From: Siderastrea siderea
Lineage: Eukaryota; Cnidaria; Anthozoa; Scleractinia; Rhizangiidae
Direction of reading: 5' to 3'
Assembly: GCA_964030785.1 (NCBI GenBank)
Contig: OZ034974.1
Span: forward strand, 46,816,003 to 46,880,002
Length of the DNA stretch: 64,000 nt
Positions within the stretch are counted from its first letter, which is position 1; each line of letters starts with the position of its first letter. A program made the translations under genes and the position numbers. A model generated the notes under the pieces. The model did not search any database. It was not told where the DNA came from and saw only the letters and a list, made by a program, of their open reading frames with translations. Positions 1 to 12,350 of this stretch are shown here, piece by piece.

Positions 1-1062
1 CAGGTGTGCGCCATAGTGGGAATTACCTCAGGCATTACCTCAACAAATGTATACCTATCTAACAACACTTAAATCTGGGGGGGGGGGGGGGGGTGCAGGC
101 TGAGATATAAAAAAACTGGAATGCTCACATCTTAGAAACAATTTCTTAGAAACTCACTGTAAAAATGACAGTATTAGCGCCCTGTGTATCTAAAGTTGCT
201 CATCACATGTTTTATCTAAATCTAGATCCTGAAGGGGGGTTCCATCTAAAAAGAATGATGAACTTGTTGTAACACTTCAAAAAGGTACCAAAATAAAAAT
301 TAATGATGAGTCACACTTGTTGTAAAACCTCAAAAAGGTATCAAAATAGAATTTAGAAATTATTAAGCAGTTTCTCGATTTTTATCATTGATTATGCTTT
401 CATTTAAAATTTTGGATACAGTGACTCTCTCTTAAATACCACAATGGTACATTCCCAACATAACGCTGCATTTTTTACTGCCAACAAGGACAAGCATTTC
501 CATCTCTTTTATACAAACAACCCATCCCCTGGGCTTCAACAAAACCTATCTAACATGCTTGAGTAAGCATGGAGTTAAAGGCAAAAACAAACCTAACATG
601 CTCAAGTTGGCAAGAAGTCAAAGTAGTCCTAATAAGTTCAACAACAGTAACAGGAACAACAATAAAGTGTCATAAGTAAAAATCCCCCAAAATTAAGTAG
701 GAGCAAGGAGATTAAGACCCTGCACATGCTTGGTTCCCTCTTACAGGGAAGGCAGACCTTTTTTCAATTGGGGAGACTGACTAGTGTCTTGAAGTGGGTG
801 GGTGGGTTGGGGGGGGGGGGGGGCTAAGGTAACTCTTTTCTTAGAAAGTTCTTTTTTTTTTGTAAATTTTGGGGGGTAAAACCCCCAGCCCCCACCTCCT
901 GGCTCCGCTTTCCCTGTCGCAGCTTAAGCTTGTAATTCTAGGTTTTAAATGCAAAAAAAAAAAAGAAATATAGCAACTTTAAAAAGAAAAAAGCCTAGTT
1001 TTATGACACATTGTCATTCCAAAAATAAGTCCAACTCTAAAACGAGCTGAAGCTTATGCTGC
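1..1062. other. Non-coding AT-rich flank with two poly-G tracts
   Basis: No convincing exon is visible. The stretch holds two long G homopolymers (about 77-93 and 809-823), a T-run and an A-run, typical of unconstrained intergenic or intronic DNA. It lies downstream of the minus-strand gene that ends at 1063. Confidence 0.6.
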
Positions 1063-2580
1063 TCATGGAGAGCATTCTGCACCACTGACACATCTACCAT
1101 AGGTGTTGAAGTAGGGGTGCCTGTTTAATAAGCAAGCTTTTCTTGCATGGTAATAAAAAGCTCTTTCTTTGTTGATAGTGTACTTTACGGGCTCAAAAGG
1201 GTTACCAGTTGGGTACTGGTATCTCTCCATATGCTGGAGTACCAAATTCTTTGGTGAATTTTTTTCAATCAATCCACCACAGCCTGTACACCTCTTAATG
1301 TTCCCATGTTGGAAAATCAAAAGGAATGGATTGCCATTGTGAAAGGGCTGTATACTGAATGGAGTACCATGATGTGTCTGGGTACTGTTGTATCCCTGGA
1401 GAGGCTGTGTGCATGTTGAGGTGTGTAGTGACTGGTAGACCGCAGACTGCCCAGCTGTTGGTTGTTGAGTGACTGTCATGGGCATTGCTGACCTGGTAGA
1501 TGGCATGGCTGTTGAAGGCATCAGTGGCAACAACTGCCCGGCTGTTGCTAGTTGGCTGGCTGCTATAGGCAGTGCTGATAGTGGTTGCATAGCTGTTGGT
1601 TGCATGCAATACATAGCTGTTGAAGGCAGTGCCTGCACTGCCGGTCTAGCTGTTGCTGATGAAGGCACTTCCTGTCTGGCCATTGCTGCTGAAGGCACTT
1701 CCTGTCTGGCTGTTGCTGCTGAAGGTACTGCCTGTCTGTCTGTTGCTGCTGAAGGCACTTCCTGTCTGACTGTTGCTGCTGAAGGTACTGCCTGTCTGAC
1801 TGTTGCTGCTGAAGGTACTGCCTGTCTAGCTGTTGCTGCTGAAGGCACTTCCTGTCTGGTTGCTGCTGCTGAAGGCACTGCCTGCCTGGCTGTTGCTGGC
1901 TGAATGGTCAGGTCTGTGGATTGCATAGCTGCCAAAGGCATTGGTGCAGACACCACAGGTAGTACAGCTGGGGGCATGATGGATGCTGATTGCACCATGG
2001 CCGATCTTGGTTGGACAGTGTTTGCAGTGACAGTATGAAGGCAATCAACAAAATCTGTAGGTAGTGGATTTTGACCTTGCTTTTTTGACCTCTGCTTCCT
2101 AGGAGCTCTCTCCCCTTTTTTCCCTCTCCCATCTGGCATGCCTTGATTTGCTGCTTGAGAGAAGTTAGGTTTATCCCTGTTTTTGGTATACCAAGCCAAA
2201 AATTTCCAAAGGATGGACTTCTTTTCAGCAACTGCTACAGTGTGAGAGCAAATTGATAGCCGATCATACTGTGGACAGCCACGGCATCTCACCTCTCCAC
2301 TTGCCAGTGGGATGACAATGTGTGGCTTAGCTGGATCTTGAGCACTTGCAACAGCAAACCCCGATTGGAAACCAGGGCAAGGCACAATGGAATCATCAGG
2401 GGAGCTTAACAAGTCGACGGCTTTGGTCCAGATAAGTTTGAGCTCCTCTAAAGGCACAGCACTTCTTATGCCACTCTCGGTTGCTGAGACGGAAATGCGG
2501 GCATGATTGGGTTGACTCTCATCAGCTGCTGGAAGGATACTATAGTTGCCTTCCTTACGGCAAGCATCACTTAAACTGGC
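1063..2580 (-). pseudogene. 3' exon of a SWIM-zinc-finger, MULE-type transposase-derived gene
   Basis: One long open exon. A splice acceptor (TTTTAACAG) ends at 2581, so coding starts at 2580, upstream of the first in-frame GTG at 2457. The N-terminal part has a C-x2-C-x7-C-x-H cluster (CRGC...ICSH) that fits a SWIM zinc finger, the usual C-terminal partner of MULE transposases. Next comes a basic stretch, then about nine ten-residue repeats (A-x-A-R-Q-x-V-P-S-A) encoded by a 30-bp minisatellite. A second Cys-containing domain (CTGCGG near the C-terminus, rich in Phe/Tyr/Asn) closes the protein. I read it as the C-terminal half of the gene whose 5' exons lie at 3281-6282. The stretch that should link the two (end of the catalytic domain) is missing and replaced by a foldback element, so the gene is probably dead or makes truncated products. 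The SWIM call is from pattern only. Confidence 0.55.
1648..1900. repeat. 30-bp coding minisatellite
   Basis: About eight to nine tandem 30-bp units (GTTGCTGCTGAAGGCACTTC plus 10 bp) differing by a few substitutions. The unit length is a multiple of three and free of stops, so it keeps the minus-strand frame open (ten-residue repeats). It also opens a spurious plus-strand frame at 1469-1903. Confidence 0.85.
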
Positions 2581-2712
2581 CTGTTAAAATAACAGCGAAC
2601 AGAATAATACATGTAATTGCTGTTAAGTACCAGACAGGTCAAATTAGTGCTACTATGATCAAATTTTCACCCCTTGCAGTTTTTTTTATTTTAGTTCCAG
2701 AGATATTTCAGC

Positions 2713-3278
2713 TTAAAGTGCCTATGAAATGAAAAAGAAGTTGAGCTCATATGAAAGGCTTTTCTCGTTCCAGAGATATTAACGATTTTGTATTATGCAA
2801 ATTAGACAACTGATGACGTCATAAGTTTGACAGTAATTGGTGTAAAAACACAAAATCAGTATTATCTCTGTAAATACCAGAGCAAAGTAATTGAAACTTG
2901 GCACCAGTATTGTACCCTTAGAAAGACACCACATGGTACATATATAAATATCACGATTTATGGCTTTACAGGGAGAAGTAAATGGTGTCATTCCAAACAT
3001 ACGCAATGTGCTCATTGCGCTAGATACCCAAATGACCCTAAAGATGGGAGATGAGGTTTGGAATGGATCAAAACACGGGATTGCCATATCTGCATGAAAG
3101 AGATCTGGAACCAATAGTGTTGCCATAGCAACACCAAAATATGCAATGTGTGGTGTATTTCTTAGGGTACAATACTGGTGCCAAGTTTCAATTACTTTGC
3201 TTTAATATTTTCAGTGATACTACTGATTTTGTGTTTTTACACCAATTACTGTCACACTTATGACATCATCAGTTATCA
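2713..3278. mobile_element. Foldback/MITE-like insertion splitting the transposase gene
   Basis: The segments around 2808-2930 and 3150-3278 are inverted copies of each other. Both contain the complement pair of AACTGATGAYGTCATAAG, a shared TGACAGTAATTGGTG block, and the sequence around CAGTATTGTACCCT. About 200 bp of unrelated loop lies between. A possible outer left edge is the TTAA followed by AGTGCCTATGA at 2713; no matching right edge is seen, so the right side looks truncated. The open frame of the upstream exon runs straight into the right arm, which shows the insertion came after the gene. Confidence 0.7.
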
Positions 3279-3280
3279 TG

Positions 3281-6200
3281 TGAAAAAGCACAGGTCCAAT
3301 CATAACTGGGTTTTTTCCTGTTACTTTGTCAACAACCATGAGATGTCTGTAGGTAGTTAGGGTGTAGCAGAACTTGCCCACATTAAATGAGGGGTCCACC
3401 CCTAGGACAGTGAAATGCTGAGGATCACAACAGAAACGTCCTATGTCTGTAAGTTGTTGTTGTGTGGCACACACAACCTCTGGTTCTGGAGCCCAACGAA
3501 CCTCTTGAACAAATGCAGTGTTCAAATCACCTTGCTGCTCTTTGCATTGCAGCAGAACAGCAAAAAGAGGATCACAGTGGTTGTGATTATCACTCTTATC
3601 ACTCTGTATGGACTTAGATGGTTTACTGGAAATTTTCCGAAAGTTTTTGGCTTGCATTGGGTCCCTCGGTGCAGCTGCAACTGATGACAAGTCAGAGGTT
3701 TTACCAATAGCCACTTTGGTTTGGTTGTATGCTCGTTTGGGTTCCATTGTTGTTGTTGCTGCCCGCAATTTGTCTTTGGTGCTTTCTCTTGTTCTTTGAA
3801 ATGGAATTTTGTTTTTCTTGGCATTTCCATGGGGCACAGATTTCACTTCATGTTTGTCACCAAGAAACCAGTACTGCACCATGATATGTTTAAATATCTG
3901 TCCGTCAGCATCTGTATAAAAGACAACATATTTTTGTTATAGCATCCTCCATGGGACCTCACTGATACTCTCTTTCTTTCATGAAGAGCTGATTATCAGT
4001 GTTGACATAATAATATTCTAACAAGAAACAAGTGACATCCAGCTTAAGAGACATAATACTTCTCAACTTTCTGAAGAAATAATATTATAATTATTTAAAT
4101 TTGAAACATTGTATATATAATACATTAAAACTTATTGAACTCAACCAAAACTAAGTGGTAACCTCATCAATATAGTAAATGACCATTACTATGATGGAAA
4201 GCAACACAGCTCATTATGTCAGAGAATTAGGTTAGTTTGCTTTAAATAGCTCTCAAAAAGCATCATTTGCAGTACCTAAAATGGAGTCAATCCTTTTTCT
4301 GAAATCTGGACAACTCTTATGGTAGTAGTACTTCCTCTTCAGCACAATGCACCCACTCTTTCTACTGTCATAATCTTCTTTTGTACTTCTCAGGATGGAG
4401 CTCCTGAAAACAAACAAAGAATCAAACAAACAGTAAGAGGTCAGGTTAAATAACATTGTGCACATTTAATTTATGAGTGGAAAAAAATAAAATTAGGTCG
4501 CATGGTTCTGTACAAACTTAACATTTCACATTAGTGTTTAAACTTGACATATATGAATTTATGAATGAATATATGAATTTCATATATTCATAATTTCATA
4601 ATATTAATTTTACCGGTATATTGAAGACATGAAAAATTTGTTTGTTTAAGTTGATTTCACAATCTTGAATGTCTCCAAATCTTCTGTAAGAACTTAGTTC
4701 ATCAAAACATGTAGCTACCATAAGTTTTTTTTTGCAATGGAGAGTAGATTGGATTTTCTTGGATATAGGATGTAAGTTCTTCACCACATGCTTAGCATTC
4801 TTCTGGGTGTATGATTGTGGGTGGGTATGTGTGTTTACGGCATATGTCACCCATTTCAATATAATCTATTTAGAGAAAAAACAATGTAAACAACACATTG
4901 GCTAATTTCCACTCACCCATAGACATGAAAATGGTCGGAGGCTACTTTATTGGCTCTCCAAACTCCAAGGTCATCAGATTTCAGATCATCCACATTTTCA
5001 AACGATGTATTATCCACCAGGAATACTACATCATCTTGAATGTTGGTTGGAATCGTAGAACAAACAACGTCAACACGATCTGTAAAGAGCAGGTGCTGTG
5101 TGATATCAACAACTGATAAAGAGTTCCCTTTCAACCCACTTTTGAAAATAGGCAGTGCTAAATTTCCATCGTAATACTCTATTCCTTCATCAGATGAGGA
5201 GGAACTACTCTGTGTATGTGATTCCACATGTTTTACATCATCTAAAGACAGGCTAAGAAACTGGACAGGTGGATTTTCATCATCACTGGATGAGCTACAC
5301 AGGTCAATAATGTCATGCTCTTGTTTCTGTGATAAGCTTTTGACACTGTGAGATAAAAGAATAATATAGATTGCGATAAATAAGTAATGAGGATAAGATA
5401 CAAGTAAGCAGATAACTTGTACCCAATTTAACTTGTTGTGCAAGACCAAAAAAATTTCTAAGATGAGGGAGCACACACCCCCTTCCCCACCCATATATTT
5501 AACAGAGCTGTGCTCAAGCAGTGCCCCTGTGCCACAGCCAACTTACTTTTGTCTTTGCCGGGTGACTTGAATGTATAATTTTGCTACCATGAAAGCTTTT
5601 AGAGCTGGGCACCCAAGACTTCTTGCATAAGAGCCTTTGGGCACCCAAGATAATTCTAAGAGCACAGCTTTGATTTAGTACTTTTGGTTGTAATACCCAG
5701 AAGGATCTGTGACATTTGTAATCTACTAGTGTACGACAAAGGTGTTATTTTTTATACATTAAATTAAGTCCTGTTTGAAACAAATGAAACATTATATTAT
5801 AATCATCAACTTTAATTTTTGACCCTAAGGAACCAAAGAACAACTTAGAACAAAATACCCAACAAACTCCCACATGATATTCTTTAACACACCTTGCATT
5901 TCTTTCTTCATCTCTCTTCTGTTCTTCAAAGCTGGTAGAGGATTTCTATAAAAAAGAAAGGAATATTATAACTAAATAATAGACTATTGATTTTTTTGAG
6001 GACAACTGGTGAGGAAATGTTTATTGTTTATTATATGTTTTGGATACCATTTAAACTAAATTATGCACACCAGGTATACCAAAATAGTCTGTCTAATTTT
6101 GATACTTCAAAAGTGGTAAAATGGATAAAGACATAAACTTTAACAAAATGGAATTAACCATTAAATGAACTTCTCTTTGAGCGGTCCTTGAAATGCAATG

Positions 6201-6282
6201 GTTGGAAACAGCTATAGAAATAAACAATTTCAAACTTACCACCACTTCTGTTTTAATATAAACCACATCTTGATATCTTTGT
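3281..6282 (-). pseudogene. 5' exons of a coral MULE-type transposase-derived gene, truncated in the catalytic domain
   Basis: Five minus-strand exons join with GT/AG borders and consistent phase: 6282-6240, 5945-5893, 5345-4917, 4403-4276 and 3911 to about 3281. The concatenated frame has no stop. It begins with an acidic, serine-rich region (runs of S and D in the 4917-5345 exon). A Tyr/Lys-rich segment follows (KYYYHKSCPDFRKR in exon 4403-4276). The last exon carries the block VLGVDPSFNVG, which fits the first catalytic Asp of a MULE-like DDE core, and a following VMIGP motif. Coding is cut a few residues later by a foldback element. The SWIM and C-terminal exon lies at 1063-2580. The first exon is not settled. 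The 6575-8175 repeat lies upstream within the putative 5' region. Family assignment is from motif memory; exon structure is seen directly. Confidence 0.6.
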
Positions 6283-6574
6283 CTGAAGAAGTAAAATAAG
6301 CAGATTAATATCTGAATACAATCTCTCTCCTTGTTTAAGTATGTGATAACACCAGATAACATAGCTTGAGCTTGGCACACACACCACAAATGCATTTTTT
6401 CCGTTTGAGCATATACTGACATGTCTGATGTAAAAGTATGCAGGTTTCTACAGATAAATGCATGTACAACTGTGATGACTAGTTAATTTCTCATCAGCCG
6501 GACTTCCATAAAAAGTACCTTTACCGTTTTCAAATTGAATAATACAAAGAGAGAATGGCTACTTACTTCTTTTT

Positions 6575-8175
6575 TAGCGGAGCCTGCGGGCAAAGCCCGC
6601 CAGCGGAGCTCCATTGCTAGGGAAATTTGGTAAAAATTTGGTAATGTATAGATGCGAAAAATTTTGGTTGTGACATCAGCGTACGTCCATCCGTCCGTCC
6701 GTACAGACTCTGGGGGAGGGGGAGGGAAGTCCCAAGGCAACCCGACCGGGAGTGGAGAATGCCATCTTTTCTTGGCGGGAAATCGCGCGGTGCTTTTGGG
6801 CAACCGGCGTTTTTCTTGGCGGGAAATCGCATGACCATCGTCGCTTTTGAAAAAGAGGTTTCTTTAAAAGCTTAAAGTTTATGTAGCAAAACGATTGTTC
6901 GACGGTACTGTAGTTTTAAACTTGAGAAAAAAACATTTAATACCTATAAATGGAAAGAAAAAGTTCAAAAGAATACTGGTAGTAGGCGAAAACTTCAAGT
7001 TACGAAAGCTGCCTTCAAAGGACCTCATCGCTTTGTTTTCTTCACGGCAGAGAGCTTGCCTTGTTCTGAAACACAACCGAGTAAGGGAAGTTTTTAAAGG
7101 GTTTAAGGTGCATGATTTTGAATATTTATTACGGTCAAAGAAATTACATTTTGAAATTGAACTTATGTCATTAGAAATGTGTCATTTACTTCAAAAAATT
7201 ATTAGAAAACGAGCTCAGATTTGTGACAGATGTAGTCTTAGAATATTTTGCCATGCTGGAAGTGTAATGCGAATTGCATTTAAGTATAAACTTACGGGTT
7301 TTCGAACAAACTTTTTCAAAAATGATTTCTCTGTTTATTATTTTGTGTTTGTTTATTCATAACAGTAGGTCAAAGCACAGTCGCAAGGCAACTGCACAAG
7401 CATCACTTACGGCGAATAATTGCTCTCAATTTTAACTGTCGGATCGGTTTGTGCAATTGTTGATTTTCTTGTCCTAGAACTTTTCAATAGTAAGCGAAGC
7501 AGTTGTCGGTTTAAGACTATTTTATCCGAAAAGCTTCCGAAAAACAAGTTTTTTTGCGTTCCTCAAAGCGCCTAACTTTAAATGGGCTTACTTCGCATCC
7601 GCAAAACTTATGCCATAATTTAAAGCGTGTTTGGTGTTTGCTCGTTTTCAATCTTGATGGTATAAATTTTGACCAGACTAATAGGGGCAGTTCATGTTAT
7701 TTGTTAACTGAACATCCGAACGCGATGAAGATAACCCATTTACTTCAGAATAAGTTTTATTTTGTTGTTGTACATGAGCGCCGTTTCAAGTTCATACAAG
7801 CCAACAGCCAATAATCCAAGGAGATTTGACAAGCCTTGACAGTTATTGACAAGATATGGAAACATTTAAAAAACCAAGCAAGACTGCTCCTGAGTAAAAT
7901 ATGTGTTCAGTTTGATGCCCGAAAAAAAAAATAAGCTGTGCTCAGCCTCTAGAATGACCTTTCGAGCTTGGTTTTACAGAACAGATCCTCAAAATCTTGG
8001 AGGACAATTCGGAACACTTTCGGGCCTTTTTAGAAACACTTTTCGAAAGGGAACGAGCCAAAGAAAGCCCCGAAATATATTTCAGAGCGAAAAGTTTCAG
8101 GACTATTTTTGAGAAACGAGCACCAGTTTATTCCTTGGAGGCTCCGCTTTTAGGCATGGCTAAATCTATATATTA
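6575..8175 (+). mobile_element. Hairpin-ended dispersed repeat, copy 1
   Basis: The left end has AGCGGAGCC, a perfect hairpin GCGGGC-AAA-GCCCGC, and AGCGGAGCTCCATTGCTA. A stretch of CCGTCCGTCC steps and a repeated TTCTTGGCGGGAAATCG follow. The right end reads GGCTCCGCTTTTAGGC...GGCTAAATCTATATATTA. A second copy in the opposite orientation lies at 17385-18268 with the same end structure and the internal AATGGAAAGAAAAAGTTCAAAAGAA-like block. No transposase is visible; the 155-codon frame at 6895-7362 has no recognisable domain. It looks like a non-autonomous element. Outer limits are estimates. Confidence 0.55.
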
Positions 8176-9470
8176 CTGGAGAAGCACTGGGACTACAATG
8201 GAATAAAAAACCAAACAAACAAATTTAAGTGTACACAGAAATTATCCCCTACTTTTGTATAAAATTAGGTTGGAAGATTCTGATTAGGTTGAAAGAGTTT
8301 GATTTCCAAAATAACATGGGGAGTGTTATCATGAGTTAAGTCTTGAGGTAGCGAACCTCACTTGTCATACCTCCTTTTTAAATTGAGTTCACGATATCTC
8401 AAACTTGCGATGCTTTCTGTACGATTTTCTCAAGATTGTTTCAATGCTTAGTAGCCAAGCCTTGAAATGTAGAGAGGAGTCTGGGCATCACAATACAAAT
8501 AAGGCGGTAATTTGCCTCGCGCGCAGGTTTTTGTACATTGACAGAAAGCCAGAAAGATATGCGTCGAAATGACCGGCTGCAAGCGTCACTGCCAACAGCA
8601 TTGCAAACAAATAGAAAAGGCAGTAAACAGCAACATGTTTTCATTTCTTAAGCTTATATGTGTATGTTTCAGTAAACGGGACCCCGAGTTTTGACTTAAT
8701 TTTTTCGGAAAAGGTGCGGCTTCTTGACACGGAACTTTACGATATTCATTGGCACTAAAATGCTAAGAAAACTAGACTTTGGCAAAAGTCTTCCACTTTT
8801 TATTTTTCGAAAAGAAATTCTGTGCTCGACCCTTTGGCAAGTCTAAACGAATACTAAAACACCAAAAATGTCACAAACTAGACCAAAATAATGTGGCAAC
8901 ACACAGGTCAAAACGAGAAAAAGTACAAGACACTTAAAACATTCCTCGTCTTTCAATTCACTTTTAAAAACGCATCAAATGACACTATAGTGGTTCCAAG
9001 TTTTAAACCAAGGTCCTAGACATGCCAAACAGCCAATAAGGGAAAACAAAACCCCAGTCTCAGTACAAAAGAAGTGCCCCGTTTGTCATCCTACTCGACC
9101 ACATGGACTCTTAAAGGACATTTGCAGGCCTTAACTGTTAAACAATTCCCTTAACATTTATGAAAGTTTTAGCCTTTTACCTCTCAAATGGACACTTCAA
9201 CAGCGTCTGCTCCTCGCCTGAAATAAAAATATCGGACAGGTCTAGTAAGACTTAAACTCACGCACATTTTTTTATCATATTTACACGCTCTCATCTACAT
9301 TTTCAATTTGCATTTTTAATTTACGATTTAATTTGCATAAATTTGCTCACGTTAGGAATCGAAAACAATAAAAATAAATAAACTACAACTCAAACACGAA
9401 AAATATGCTGTTCATGCTTATGTATTACTCAGGATGGCAGGGATAAAGCAAGATATAAATGTAAATCACT
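8176..9470. other. AT-rich non-coding stretch
   Basis: I see no exon with convincing borders, no repeat arms and no RNA gene. Composition is like intron or intergenic coral DNA. Confidence 0.5.
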
Positions 9471-9478
9471 CACCGCTA

Positions 9479-9507
9479 CTGCTTGAAGTTTCCTCGTCCA
9501 TGCTGCT
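9479..9507 (-). other. Possible first or small exon with GTGAGT donor
   Basis: On the minus strand an ATG is followed by eight acidic/serine codons (MDEETSSSS) and a strong GTGAGT donor. It could be a 5' exon of the transposase-derived gene at 1063-6282. It leaves phase 1, while the 6282 exon needs phase 2, so a further exon would be required. Confidence 0.25.
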
Positions 9508-9744
9508 CAGTTCTTGATGGTTTGAGCCCGCGGTATTTAACAATGCGGCTTCTCTTAAAAAATTGGCGCGCTTTTTTAGTATAATTTATTTTAAAAAAAT
9601 TACATTCGGCATAATTATGCCATTCCGCAAGTATAATTATGCCATTCCGCAAGTCATCCCACATGCCATTCCGCAAACTCATTCCGCCTTTTACCCTCAC
9701 CGGGAATGAAACTGCAAGGGCGCGGAAACGTTTTCGTTTCATAA

Positions 9745-9905
9745 TGTCCTTATTGTTAACGTAGTCAATGAACTATCTACAGAATTTCAATTTAGCTGAC
9801 AAAAGTAGGAAAACCGAACACCCCCAAAAGGAGCCGCAAAAGTGCACGCTTGTTCAAATTTAAATGAACAGTTTAGTTTTGATTAGCGTTTTTAACGTGT
9901 TTCTT
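9745..9905. repeat. Local direct duplication, copy 1 (partner 10245-10412)
   Basis: Shares AACGTAGTCRATGAA, the block around TAGCTGACAAAA-TAGGAAAACCG, CCGCAAAAGTG-ACGCTT and AACAGTTTAGTTTTGATT with 10245-10412. The two copies are about 500 bp apart in the same orientation and have diverged by substitutions and indels. Confidence 0.75.
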
Positions 9906-10106
9906 AGTGCAGACACAGACTGTTAGCACTGCGTTATTATTTCGTTTCTCAGATATTTTTCATTTGTTTTGCGCCATGCCAAGCCAAGCAAACCATTATT
10001 ATGAAATTGTTTCCTGACGCGTTTCCCACATTGATTAAACTACAACACTTGCATATTTTTGGTCAAAGTGGCTATTTTAGATAACAAAGATGAAAGAAGG
10101 ACTTAC

Positions 10107-10255
10107 ACCACAGCCGAATGTTTGCAGTAGAATTTGAACTAATTCTTCTTCACAACCAGGTAAACAAAGGTATCCGCAGTGGCCGTGCGTGCAGATAAAA
10201 TTAAAGCAGGGATTGAAAGTGCACTTTTTCGTCTCACAGTGTATTTATTGTCAAC
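10107..10255 (-). other. Possible Cys-rich exon ending in GTAAGT donor
   Basis: A minus-strand open stretch of about 50 codons ends in phase 0 at a GTAAGT donor (10101-10106). It encodes a Cys/His-rich block (CTHGHCGYLCLPGC) followed by an amphipathic EELVQILLQTF segment. No good acceptor is seen upstream. It may be the 5' coding exon of a gene reading leftwards. The duplication at 9745-9905 covers the equivalent upstream part but not the Cys-rich block. Confidence 0.3.
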
Positions 10256-10412
10256 GTAGTCGATGAATTATATGAACTATCTAAAGGATTTCTGTGATTT
10301 AGCTGACAAAATTAGGAAAACCGCACACGCCCAAAAGGAACCGCAAAAGTGAACGCTTCAGTCAAATATAATTGAACAGTTTAGTTCTGTTTAGTTTTGA
10401 TTGTTATTTTTA
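10245..10412. repeat. Local direct duplication, copy 2 (partner 9745-9905)
   Basis: See copy 1. This copy overlaps the 5' side of the possible Cys-rich exon, so the repeated unit may include a promoter or 5' leader (inference). Confidence 0.7.
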
Positions 10413-12000
10413 CTGACAGTCGCACTGAAAGGATCAAAGTGTTTACGGTTTAGAATAGCTGCCACCCGGATTTATGTCCGGGAATTATGCTTATATTCAA
10501 GGATATTTAAGAAAACTCGCCATAGAAGTAAGTGAATATTGAAAGTTACCTTTGAATTGTTAACTGTTAGTCTTGAGTTTAAAGCATCTGTACTTAAGTA
10601 TGTTTCACGAACCGCATGATTTCGGTTGTATTAACTGCGCTTGACTGTCAGAGCACTGATTTCACTTTTTCTGCTTTAATTGTTTGATTACATTTAGTTA
10701 CTAGAATATCTTTGTACAATTTTGATTTCAGATCGAATTAAAATACTGTTATACATTTGCGAGATATTCTGCGGTTTGGATTAATTTCTTCGTTTTCTAT
10801 AGGAACATTAATAATTTCCTTGACCTTCGGACTTCATCTGCGTGACCATCTGTACATTCTGTTTTCTTATTCTCAAGCATTTCCTTATATATGGCAAATA
10901 CCAACAGTCACATATAGTTTGTGTGTGCCTCCCGTGGGCTATTGTTCCAGTGGAGACAATTTCCAAAACTGCGAGCGGCGAAGCAGCTATTTCAAAAATG
11001 ACATAAAGACCGGCGGCCGGCCGGCACAACCCTTGGTTTCCCTCCAATACCGCCGCTCAAGCTTTGCTTTTTCGCAAACAAGGCCGCCAACTTTGCAAGC
11101 ACGATAAAACTGAGCAGGCCGGTATATCTGCCGACGTGTCAAAGTGCGAGAAACAAGGTGCACGGAACAGTGTTTTTACTGGAGTCCAAAGCTTTTTAGT
11201 CCGGCTTTCAACTCTTTGGTCGGCGCGCGCTTTCCGCTAGCTGTAGAATACTCCTTTGAGAGAACCTTCAACTGGAAATCGCCGAGCCAGTAACAAGCAG
11301 GGTTTGTAGCTTAACTTTGCTTTGCTCCAGAAAGCACGACAGCGTGAAACTTCCCTTTCTTGATCAGCACAATTGAGATTAGACTGTAATACAGCAAGAT
11401 ACAGTTGTTGTTCTCTTAAGATTCTCGAGAGAAGCGCGCGAGAGAAGAAAAGCGCTAACACGCGAGGCGCGGAGCGCAAACGAGTCTCACACGCCGAGTC
11501 TCCCTCGTCTATTTCACGCTCGCTCGAGGCCTTTCGCTCGAAGACCGCGCGTTTCCATGGACCAACGCAAAAAAAATACGACTGTTTTAAAGTTTTAATT
11601 GAAATGTGTCGATCATCGCCTTATAATATTTTCATCACTGATGGACAAAGATGTTAGAAACGTATTGAAACGTACTTGGGAGAGCCCATTTTCTGAGGGC
11701 TAGAATAAATACAGCGATTAGGGGGTGTCGTGTTTGGATTGGCAATTTAGTTACCTATCAATGCTGACTAAGACTACGAGCAGTCCTTTCAGGTATGGTC
11801 GAGAAAAACGAACAAGCTCGACACGCGCGTCACGTTTCAACGCGGCAGGCGATTTTCGCGCTCGCACGCTTGTTCGTTGTCCGCACAGGAGTACCCAACG
11901 ACAAAACTTTTCAAATTCCAACTATCCCTGAACGAAAGAGAGAGACCGCTCGCAGTCTAATGCTGATCCTAGAATTGGGATAATTTTATTAATAAATAAT
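10413..12000. other. Non-coding stretch with a CG-rich patch
   Basis: No supported gene. At about 11390-11560 a patch rich in GCGCGAG, CTCGAG and CGCTCG steps stands out from the AT-rich surroundings. It resembles the interior of the 31737-31887 MITE but has no matching terminal arms. Frames here lack recognisable domains. Confidence 0.45.
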
Positions 12001-12350
12001 GCAGGTTTTGGTGGATGCGTCAAAACCAAAGGTCCGGAGTTTGACTCTAGGATTTGGTACGTTTTATCGCCATTTCCTGTAGAATTTAACAGATTCAGAC
12101 CCTTTAATTGAGAAGACTTTATGCATATTTATTGTAGATTTTGGCGGATTCGCTTACACCAAGGGTCCGAAATTCGGAGCCTTGGATTCCGTGAAAAGCA
12201 AGAAAAAACCTATCGCTACCTGTTGTAGAGTTTGGCGGATTTAATAAGGCTCCGAAATTCGAACAGTTGGATTGAGAAGATTTTATCCCTAATTATAGTA
12301 GATTTTGGAGGATTTTTGAACCAATGGTCCGAATTTCGGAACCGAACCGA
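12001..12350. repeat. Degenerate ~115-bp tandem repeat, about three units
   Basis: The phrases GTAGATTTTGGCGGATT, GGTCCGAAATTCGGA and TTGGATTGAGAAGA recur in the same order at roughly 115-bp spacing, with one shortened unit. The units are strongly diverged. No coding potential is visible. Confidence 0.6.

Noticed and set aside
1469..1903. Plus-strand 144-codon frame across the minisatellite
   Set aside because: A by-product of the stop-free 30-bp repeat; the minus strand has the zinc-finger domains and a splice acceptor.
6895..7362. 155-codon frame in the hairpin-ended repeat
   Set aside because: No domain, and copy 2 of the repeat keeps only a short related segment on the corresponding strand; probably chance.
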